Assembly (NCBI RefSeq): GCF_003172935.1 | Contig: NZ_QGKS01000406.1 | Location: 1-64,000, forward strand | Reading direction: 5' to 3' | DNA length: 64,000 nt | DNA from: Micromonospora sicca | GTDB taxonomy: Bacteria > Actinomycetota > Actinomycetes > Mycobacteriales > Micromonosporaceae | Shown: positions 58,216 through 64,000 of the stretch, piece by piece | Layout: each line of letters begins with the position of its first letter | How positions within the stretch are numbered: the stretch's first letter is position 1 | Notes under the pieces: generated by a model | Database searches by the model: none | What the model saw: only the letters and a program-made list of their open reading frames with translations | What the model was told of the DNA's origin: nothing | Made by a program: the position numbers and the translations under genes

Positions 58216-59432
58216 CGGAACTGGTCGGTCTCGCCGACGTACAGGCCGCGCGGGAGCTGCTCGCCGGCGTCACCCGTACCACCCCGCTGGAACCCTCCCG
58301 GCCGCTCAGTGCCACCCTGGGCGGCCCGGCCTGGTTGAAGTGCGAGAACGTGCAGCGCGCCGGGTCGTACAAGGTGCGCGGCGCGTACGTGCGGATCTCC
58401 CGGCTCTCCGCCGAGGAGCGGGAACGCGGCGTGGTCGCCGCCAGCGCCGGCAACCACGCGCAGGGGGTGGCGCTCGCCGCCGGCCTGGTCGGCACCCACG
58501 CCACCGTCTTCATGCCGGTGAACGCGCCGCTGCCGAAGGTGGCCGCCACCAAGGGGTACGGCGCGCAGATCGAGCTGGTCGGCAACACGGTGGACGAGTC
58601 GCTGGTCGCGGCGGAGACCTTCGCCGAGCGGACCGGGGCGGTGCTGATCCACCCGTTCGACCACCCGGACGTGATCGCCGGGCAGGGCACGGTGGCGCTG
58701 GAGATCCTCGAACAGTGCCCCGACGTGAAGACCATCGTCACCGGGGTCGGCGGTGGCGGGCTGATCTCCGGCATCGCGGTGGCCGCCAAGGCGCTGCGTC
58801 CGGACGTACGGGTGATCGGGGTGCAGGCCGCGACCGCCGCCGCCTTCCCGCCCTCGCTGAGGGCCGGCGAGCCGGTACGGCTGCCGTCGTTCTCGACGAT
58901 CGCCGACGGGATCGCGGTCGGCCGGCCCGGCGACCTCACCTTCACCCATGTCCGCAAGCTGGTCGACGAGATGGTCACCGTCTCCGAGGAGGACATCTCC
59001 CGGGCGCTGCTGATGCTGCTGGAGCGCGGCAAGCAGGTGGTGGAGCCGGCCGGCGCGGTCGGCGTGGCCGCGTTGCTGGCCGGCGTGGTCGAGGTGGAGC
59101 CGCCGGTGGTGGCGGTGCTCTCCGGCGGCAACATCGACCCGCTGCTGCTGCTGCGGGTGATCGAGCACGGTCTCGCGGCGGCCGGCCGGTATCTGCGGGT
59201 CACCGTGCGCTGCTCGGACCGGCCGGGCCAGCTCGCCTCGCTGCTCAGTGAGATCGCCGAGCACCGGGCCAACGTGGTCGACGTGGAGCACCAGCGGGCC
59301 AACCCGCACCTGCGCCTGGGCGAGGTGGAGGTGGCGCTGTCGGTGGAGACCCGGGGTGTGGAGCACTCGGACACGCTGATCAGCGCGCTGCGGGCCAGCG
59401 GCTACCAGGTGGTCTTCGCCGCCGAGGCGTGA
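58212..59432 (+). CDS. ilvA: Threonine ammonia-lyase (threonine dehydratase)
   Basis: A 406-residue PLP enzyme making 2-oxobutyrate from threonine for isoleucine synthesis. The PLP lysine is K54 (QRAGSYKVRGAYV). Further marks are AASAGNHAQGVALAA and VGVGGGGLISGIAVAAKAL-type glycine loop (TGVGGGGLISG). A C-terminal ACT-like domain (about 325-406, VRCSDRPGQLASLLSEIAEHRANVVDVEHQR) would bind an amino-acid effector. The ATG at 58212 overlaps the DUF4328 stop by 4 bases. A strong terminator lies between it and greA. Confidence 0.95.
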   Translation: MTELVGLADVQAARELLAGVTRTTPLEPSRPLSATLGGPAWLKCENVQRAGSYKVRGAYVRISRLSAEERERGVVAASAGNHAQGVALAAGLVGTHATVFMPVNAPLPKVAATKGYGAQIELVGNTVDESLVAAETFAERTGAVLIHPFDHPDVIAGQGTVALEILEQCPDVKTIVTGVGGGGLISGIAVAAKALRPDVRVIGVQAATAAAFPPSLRAGEPVRLPSFSTIADGIAVGRPGDLTFTHVRKLVDEMVTVSEEDISRALLMLLERGKQVVEPAGAVGVAALLAGVVEVEPPVVAVLSGGNIDPLLLLRVIEHGLAAAGRYLRVTVRCSDRPGQLASLLSEIAEHRANVVDVEHQRANPHLRLGEVEVALSVETRGVEHSDTLISALRASGYQVVFAAEA

Positions 59433-59456
59433 CGCCGCCCGTAGCCGGAAAATGCG

Positions 59457-59487
59457 ACCGCCCCGGCCGTGGCACGGCCGGGGCGGT
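59457..59487. terminator. Bidirectional terminator between ilvA and greA
   Basis: A perfect 14-base stem (59457-59470 with 59474-59487) and a 3-base loop GGC. It stands between convergent genes. Confidence 0.92.
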
Positions 59488-59560
59488 GTGGCAGTCGGCG
59501 GCCTGTCAGCCCCGGTCGGGGTCGGGCCCGGGCCTGCCGGCGCGGGTCCGGGTGTGGGGC

Positions 59561-60061
59561 TCAGCCGGAGAAGGGCTCGAACTTGACCACGGTCACCTTG
59601 ATGTCGGCGCCGCTGGGCGCCGTGTAGGTGCAGGTCTGGCCCTCGCGGCCGCCCAGGATGGCCTTGCCCAGCGCGGACTCCGGGCTGTAGACGGTCAGGT
59701 CGGTGGTGGACGCGATCTCCCGTGAGCCGAGCAGGAACGTCTCGGTGTCCTCGGGGTCGTCGTCGAAGTAGATCGTCACCACCATGCCGGGCGACACCAC
59801 GTCGGCGGTCGGCGCCTCGCCCACCTTGGCGGTGCGCAGCAGCTCCTGGAGGTAGCGGATGCGCCCCTCGGCCTTGCCCTGCTCCTCGCGGGCGGCGTGG
59901 TAGCCGCCGTTCTCCCGGAGGTCGCCCTCCTCGCGCCGCGCGTTGATCTCGGCGGCGATCACCGGCCGGTTCGCGATGTGCTCGTCGAGCTCGGCCTGGA
60001 GGCGGTCGTACGCGTCCTGGGACAGCCAGGTGGCGGGCGCCTCGTTGCCATTCGTGGACAC
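59561..60061 (-). CDS. greA: Transcription elongation factor GreA
   Basis: A 166-residue GreA. The N-terminal coiled coil (DRLQAELDEHIANRPVIAAEINARREEGDLRENGGYHAAREEQ-type) carries the acidic tip residues in REEGDLREN that stimulate RNA cleavage by RNA polymerase. The C-terminal FKBP-like domain includes TVYSPESALGKAILGGREG. The start is a GTG with GAGGAGG upstream. It sits in the usual actinobacterial ilvA-greA-DUF4307-mca neighbourhood. Confidence 0.97.
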   Translation of the reverse strand: MSTNGNEAPATWLSQDAYDRLQAELDEHIANRPVIAAEINARREEGDLRENGGYHAAREEQGKAEGRIRYLQELLRTAKVGEAPTADVVSPGMVVTIYFDDDPEDTETFLLGSREIASTTDLTVYSPESALGKAILGGREGQTCTYTAPSGADIKVTVVKFEPFSG

Positions 60062-60245
60062 AGGCGGTCCTCCTCGGTTGGTGCGGACTGGCTGACAGGT
60101 GAACTACCAAGTTACCAGTGCGGGACACCTCGGGGTGTCGCCGATCACGTGGGGTGCCGGCGATGGGACCGGCGGTCGCGCGGGCCGGTGGTCGCGGGCC
60201 GACGCCCAGGCCGGCGACGGTGGGCTCGGGCCCGCCGCGTCCGGG

Positions 60246-60680
60246 TCAGCCGGCTGGGCGGCAGCGCACCACCTCGCCGATGAACGGCCGGGCGCTGGTG
60301 GCCAGCCGGTGCCGGGCGTCGATCCGGCGTTCCCCCGGCTGCGCGGTCACCGTGACCTCCTCGTGCCCCACCTCGGCGCCGTCGGAGGCCCGGGCCCGGA
60401 GCACGCAGGTCGTCGAGCCGCCCGCCGGCACGGTGACCCGGAAGTCGATCACCACCTGGGAGTCGGTGATCTCCGTGTAGGTGATCACCTGGGCGTCGTA
60501 CCTGGGATCGCCGTACTGCTGGTAGAGCTTGGCCGCGATCAGGCCGAGGGTCGCCAGCAGGACGGCCGCCAGCAGCGCCGCCAGCAGGGGTCGGCGGCGG
60601 CCCGGTTCGCGGCGGCGACCGTACCGGCCGGGCGGGAAGACCGGCGCGCCCGGCGTGATTGTGGCGTGCGTCTCGGTCAC
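60246..60680 (-). CDS. DUF4307 domain-containing membrane protein
   Basis: A 144-residue protein with one membrane helix (LLAALLAAVLLATLGLIAAKLYQ) after a ~35-residue Arg/Pro-rich cytoplasmic part. The outer domain reads YTEITDSQVVIDFRVTVPAGGSTTCVLRARASDGAEVG, the DUF4307 pattern, and ends RCRPAG. The GTG at 60680 has AGGAGA upstream; an ATG at 60737 in frame is a longer alternative. The gene lies between greA and mca, as in other actinobacteria. Function unknown. Confidence 0.88.
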   Translation of the reverse strand: MTETHATITPGAPVFPPGRYGRRREPGRRRPLLAALLAAVLLATLGLIAAKLYQQYGDPRYDAQVITYTEITDSQVVIDFRVTVPAGGSTTCVLRARASDGAEVGHEEVTVTAQPGERRIDARHRLATSARPFIGEVVRCRPAG

Positions 60681-60891
60681 CGGCGGGTATCTCCTGGCGT
60701 TGTTGTCGGCGGCATCGGCAAGAATGGCAGAGTCCATCTTCCCAGCCCGGCGCTGACCCAAGGATGGCAGGTCGGCGGTGACGCGGACAGGTCGGCACGG
60801 GTGATTTTCCGGGCGCGGGGGAGATTCCGGCAGGTCAGCCGGGTTACCCGGGGTCGGGTCGCCCGACGGGCACAGACGAGGAGTGCCGAAG

Positions 60892-61773
60892 GTGGCAGAG
60901 CAGTTGCGTCTCATGGCCGTGCACGCCCATCCCGACGACGAGTCGAGCAAGGGCGCCGCGACCACGGCGAAATACGTCGCCGAAGGGGTCGATGTCCTGG
61001 TCGTGACCTGCACGGGCGGTGAGCGCGGCAGCGTGCTCAACCCGAAGATGGACCGACCGGACGTCTGGGCCAACATCGGCGAGATCCGGCGCGCCGAGAT
61101 GGACGCCGCCCGCGCCATCCTCGGCATCGAGCAGGCCTGGCTCGGGTTCGTCGACTCGGGGCTGCCCGAGGGGGACCCGCTGCCGCCGCTGCCCGAGGGG
61201 TGCTTCGCCCTGCAGGACGTGGAGGTCGCGGCGGCACCGCTGGTGCGCCTGATGCGGCAGTTCCGACCGCACGTCGTCACCACGTACGACGAGGAGGGTG
61301 GCTACCCCCACCCGGACCACATCATGACCCACAAGGTGACGGTCGCCGCCTTCGAGGCCGCCGGCGACCCCGAGCGCCACCCGGAGCTGGGTGAGCCGTG
61401 GCAGCCGCTGAAGCTCTACTACGACATCGGCTTCTCCAAGGGCAAGATCATGGCGCTGCACGAGGGCATGCTCGCCGCGGGCCTCGAATCGCCGTACGAG
61501 GACTGGCTCGAGCGCTGGGAGGATCGTCCCGACAAGGGCCCGCGGATCACCACCCGGGTCGAGTGCGCCGAATACTTCCCCGTCCGCGACGACGCCCTGC
61601 GGGCCCACGCCACCCAGATCGACCCGGACGGCTTCTGGTTCCACGTCCCGATGGACCTCCAGCGGCGCGCCTGGCCGACCGAGGACTACCAGCTCGCCCG
61701 CTCGCTGGTGGACAGCCCGCTGCCCGAGTCGGACCTGTTCGCCGGCGTCCGCGAGACGTGCCATGCCCGCTGA
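60892..61773 (+). CDS. mca: Mycothiol conjugate amidase Mca
   Basis: A 293-residue LmbE-like zinc amidase that cleaves mycothiol S-conjugates, releasing mercapturic acids for export. Zinc ligands are in AVHAHPDDESSKG (H13, D16) and GGYPHPDHIMTH (His near 146). The catalytic Asp is in HPDDE. The start at the GTG at 60892 is set by GAGGAG nine bases upstream; a GTG at 60883 would leave no spacing. Mca in place of MshB is indicated by TCTGGERGSVLN and the length. Its presence shows a mycothiol-using actinomycete. Confidence 0.94.
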   Translation: MAEQLRLMAVHAHPDDESSKGAATTAKYVAEGVDVLVVTCTGGERGSVLNPKMDRPDVWANIGEIRRAEMDAARAILGIEQAWLGFVDSGLPEGDPLPPLPEGCFALQDVEVAAAPLVRLMRQFRPHVVTTYDEEGGYPHPDHIMTHKVTVAAFEAAGDPERHPELGEPWQPLKLYYDIGFSKGKIMALHEGMLAAGLESPYEDWLERWEDRPDKGPRITTRVECAEYFPVRDDALRAHATQIDPDGFWFHVPMDLQRRAWPTEDYQLARSLVDSPLPESDLFAGVRETCHAR

Positions 61774-61821
61774 TCCGGCGGAGGGCTACGCTGGACGGGA
61801 GCCGCACATCGGAGGAACACC

Positions 61822-62115
61822 ATGCTGACCACTGCCCAGGTGCTCGCGGAGAACAACTTCGGTGACACCCGCACGGGTGGTCTGGCCGGGCCGATGGGCC
61901 TCTTCCTCATCGTGCTGCTGGCCACCGCCACCGTCCTGCTGATCCGCAACATGAACGCCCGACTGCGTCGCCTGCCCGACCGCTTCCCGCAGCAGGCCGG
62001 TCCGGCGGACCCCGAACGCACCGACGGGACAGTCGTCGATCCGACAGACGGGACCGTCGCGCAGGAATCACCGACGAACGCTCCCAACGGCTCCCAGCAG
62101 CGCCGGAACGGGTAG
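61822..62115 (+). CDS. Small single-pass membrane protein downstream of mca
   Basis: A 97-residue protein. It has one membrane segment (MGLFLIVLLATATVLLIRNM) and then a basic stop-transfer (NARLRRLPDRFP) and a hydrophilic Thr/Asp/Pro-rich tail. A GGAGGA site precedes the ATG. A small membrane protein of this type often follows mca in actinobacteria, so co-transcription is likely (48-base gap). It has no named function; it might help export mercapturates, which is speculation. Confidence 0.82.
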   Translation: MLTTAQVLAENNFGDTRTGGLAGPMGLFLIVLLATATVLLIRNMNARLRRLPDRFPQQAGPADPERTDGTVVDPTDGTVAQESPTNAPNGSQQRRNG

Positions 62116-62190
62116 TCCAGGCATGATTCACGTCGAAGCCGGTCGTCGCCCCCTGTTGCGACCACCGGCTTTGGCTTAGCCTTCCGCCGG

Positions 62191-62207
62191 GGGGACCAAA
62201 AGTCCCC
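62191..62207. promoter_or_regulatory. DosR-box-like palindrome upstream of the GGDEF gene
   Basis: GGGGAC-CAAAA-GTCCCC is a 6+6 perfect inverted repeat 26 bases before the leader ORF. It resembles the DosR/DevR box (GGGACTWWAGTCCC) but has a five-base centre, one longer than the consensus. It may instead be a small RNA hairpin. Binding is not shown. Confidence 0.4.
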
Positions 62208-62233
62208 GAGCCGTGCGCGGAAGGGGGGCGCCG

Positions 62234-62299
62234 ATGACCGTCGAAGCAGCGGCCACCCGCCGCACCCCCGGCGTGCCGGCGGACGGGGTGGGTCCGTGA
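62234..62299 (+). CDS. 21-residue leader ORF overlapping the GGDEF gene start
   Basis: An ATG at 62234 preceded by GGAAGGGGG starts MTVEAAATRRTPGVPADGVGP and stops with TGA at 62297-62299. The stop overlaps the GTG start of the GGDEF gene (GTGA). The large gene has no good ribosome-binding site of its own, so its translation may depend on this leader. No homologue is recognised. Confidence 0.5.
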   Translation: MTVEAAATRRTPGVPADGVGP

Positions 62300-64000
62300 C
62301 CTCCGGCCGGGACGGCCAATCCCCCGATCGGCTGGGCCTGCGCGGCACGCCGACCGGGGTGCTCCTGCTGACCGCCGCGGTCGGGATCACCGCGCTGGTC
62401 GCCGCCGTCATCGGCCTGACCGTCCCGGCGTCCCTCCCGCCGGACGACGCGCTGCCCGGCCCGGCCCGCTTCGGGATCGCCGTCGCCGTGTTCGCCGTCG
62501 CTCAGCTCGCCCGGCTCCAGTTCCGGACCGCCTCGGGGATGGTGAGCATCACCTGGGGCGAAGCGGCCCTCATCGTCTGCCTCTACCTCGTACCGGCGGG
62601 CTGGCTGCCGGCGGCGGCGCTGCTCGGCACCGGGACGGCCTGGACGGCCATGTCCCTGCTCACCGACCGCCGGCCGGCGCTGGAACTCGTCCGGATCACC
62701 GGGTCGCTGACCGCCGCCACCGCGCTCGCCGTCGCGGTGACCAGCGCGCTGGGCCGACCCCTGCTCGCCGCGCCGACCCCGGCGCTCGCCCTCGCGCTCA
62801 CCGCCGGCTCGGTGACCTACCTGCTCACCACCGGCTGGCTCGGCGGGGCGACCCTGGCGCTGCGGCACGGCGTCCCGGTCGGACCGCCGCTGCTCGCCGC
62901 GCTCCGCGGCAAACTGCTGATGTTCGTCGGCAACGTGGCCGTCGGCCTGGTGATCGTCACCCTGCTGGAGCTCGACGCCCGCTGGTTGCTGCTGCTCCCG
63001 CCGCCGCTCTGGCTGCTCCAGCAGACGTACCGCCACCGGCTCCGGGCCGACCAGGAGCGGCGTACCTGGCGGGCGTTCGCGGAGGCCACCGCCGCCCTCA
63101 ACCAGCTCGACGAGCGGGGCGTGGCGACCGCAGCGGTGTCCGGCGCGCTCACCCTGTTCGGGGCGGAACTCGTCGACGTGGCCGTCGCCCGGGGCGACGG
63201 CCGGTGGTGGCGGTACCGGGCGGACCTCGGCGGCCAGCTGCGCGACCGTGAGGTGGACGCGCCGGTGCGTACCGAGCCGGCCGAGCACGAGCTGGTCCGA
63301 CCGCTGACCGTGGGCAGCGTCGGGGTGGGTGAGCTGCGGGTCCACTTCGCCCGGTCGGCCCCGCCCAGCGCTCGGGAACGGGACGCCGTCGCGGCCTTCG
63401 GCGACGCCCTGGCCGCCGCCCTGCACGACGCGGCCACCCACCGGGAGCTGCGGCTGGTCACCGCGCGCTCCTCGTACGAGGCGGTGCACGACCAGCTCAC
63501 CGGGCTGGTCAACCGGGCCGCCATGCTCGACCAGGGCGACCAGGCGTTGCGCAAGCTCGCCCACGATCACCCGGTGGCGTTGCTGCTGCTCGACATCAAC
63601 CAGTTCAAAGAGGTCAACGACACGCTCGGGCACGCGGCCGGGGACCAGCTGCTGCGGCTGACCGCGAGCCGGCTGACGGCCCTCGCCCGCTCCGGTGACC
63701 TGCTGGGCCGGCTCGGCGGAGACGAGTTCGCCCTGCTGCTGACCGCGGTTCCGGTGGTCGGTGACCGCGCCGGGCCGATGGCGTACGCGCTGCGGCAGGC
63801 CCGGGAGATCGCCGAGCGGCTCGCCGCGCCGACCGAGGTCGCGGGCGTGCGGATGTCCGTCGAGGTCTCGGTGGGCGTGGTGGTCGCCGACGCGGGCGCC
63901 GCCGATCTGACCGAGCTGCTGCGCCGGGCCGACATCGCGATGTACCAGGCGAAGGAGGGCGGCGGCAGCGTCGCCGCGTACGACAGCTCCCGGGACGCCG
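62296..64000 (+). CDS. Membrane-bound GGDEF protein (diguanylate cyclase), cut by right edge
   Basis: 568 residues are visible and the frame is open at 64000. The first ~260 residues hold about eight membrane helices of a MASE-like sensor (GVLLLTAAVGITALVAAVIG, ITWGEAALIVCLYLVP). A GAF-like stretch follows. The GGDEF domain begins near residue 395 (YEAVHDQLTGLVNRAAML) with LLLLDINQFKEVND, and the active site GRLGGDEFALLL puts G474-F478 intact. An EAL domain could follow outside the window. Start at the GTG at 62296 is set by coupling to the leader ORF. It would make c-di-GMP, a developmental signal in actinomycetes. Confidence 0.9.
   Translation, partial: MTSGRDGQSPDRLGLRGTPTGVLLLTAAVGITALVAAVIGLTVPASLPPDDALPGPARFGIAVAVFAVAQLARLQFRTASGMVSITWGEAALIVCLYLVPAGWLPAAALLGTGTAWTAMSLLTDRRPALELVRITGSLTAATALAVAVTSALGRPLLAAPTPALALALTAGSVTYLLTTGWLGGATLALRHGVPVGPPLLAALRGKLLMFVGNVAVGLVIVTLLELDARWLLLLPPPLWLLQQTYRHRLRADQERRTWRAFAEATAALNQLDERGVATAAVSGALTLFGAELVDVAVARGDGRWWRYRADLGGQLRDREVDAPVRTEPAEHELVRPLTVGSVGVGELRVHFARSAPPSARERDAVAAFGDALAAALHDAATHRELRLVTARSSYEAVHDQLTGLVNRAAMLDQGDQALRKLAHDHPVALLLLDINQFKEVNDTLGHAAGDQLLRLTASRLTALARSGDLLGRLGGDEFALLLTAVPVVGDRAGPMAYALRQAREIAERLAAPTEVAGVRMSVEVSVGVVVADAGAADLTELLRRADIAMYQAKEGGGSVAAYDSSRDA

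Overview
The window is very GC-rich (roughly 70 % or more by eye) and gene-dense. It uses many GTG starts and 4-base start/stop overlaps. It encodes a mycothiol conjugate amidase, a type II tRNA-Leu(UAA) of the bldA kind, an actinobacterial eno/divIC/DUF501/ppx block and an ilvA/greA/DUF4307/mca block. Together these point to a filamentous actinomycete, most likely of the Micromonosporaceae (Micromonospora-like); the family-level call is inference.

Layout. 1-1.6 kb: the N-terminal part of a TnpB cut by the window edge, then an AraC-type regulator. 1.7-12 kb: mfd, a SurA-like lipoprotein, mazG, a DUF885 hydrolase, a NudC-like Nudix enzyme, an alpha/beta hydrolase and LtrA. 12-19.1 kb: a lipoprotein, then eno, divIC/ftsB-like, DUF501, an argA-like acetyltransferase, a PHB-depolymerase-like esterase, an ArsR-like regulator and a Ppx/GppA phosphatase. 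19.1-22.2 kb: an accessory patch with an AlpA-like HTH gene, an ECF sigma factor/cupin-like/DUF6069 operon, a truncated PPOX-type gene and a tRNA 3'-end-like remnant. 22.2-27.5 kb: VOC protein, LysE exporter, a PadR pair with a probable leaderless promoter, membrane proteins, a dienelactone hydrolase and a family-5 uracil-DNA glycosylase. 26.8-32.5 kb: a DUF4129/MoxR/DUF58 operon carrying two insertions, one of 59 bp with a 15-bp repeat and one intact TnpB element. 32.6-38.3 kb: NDH-2, a large GT-C-like membrane protein, bldA tRNA and two Bax-inhibitor-1 paralogues. 38.3-47.6 kb: CYTH/CHAD protein, thiolase, two SGNH hydrolases, YkvA, cystathionine beta-synthase, an HtrA-like protease, a GNAT protein and RNase Z. 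47.6-48.4 kb: a non-coding/decayed stretch with a tiny ORF behind an almost ideal Shine-Dalgarno sequence, an epoxide-hydrolase remnant and a large palindrome. 48.4-53.2 kb: a three-gene operon for the compatible solute N-acetylglutaminylglutamine amide. 53.4-64 kb: msrA, HIT, metB, amidase, DUF4328, ilvA, greA, DUF4307, mca, a small membrane protein and a GGDEF protein running off the right edge.

How the genes fit together. Most of the window is core chromosome: repair (mfd, UDG), nucleotide-pool cleaning (mazG, nudC), glycolysis (eno), sulfur amino acids (cbs, metB, msrA), isoleucine entry (ilvA), transcription (greA), respiration (NDH-2) and osmotic adaptation (NAGGN operon). The most informative second-look items are the bldA tRNA, the TnpB insertion whose removal rebuilds a normal gene junction, the 59-bp insertion that split a GTGA overlap, the extended Shine-Dalgarno mini-ORF, the GGDEF leader ORF with a DosR-box-like hairpin, and the two large palindromes.
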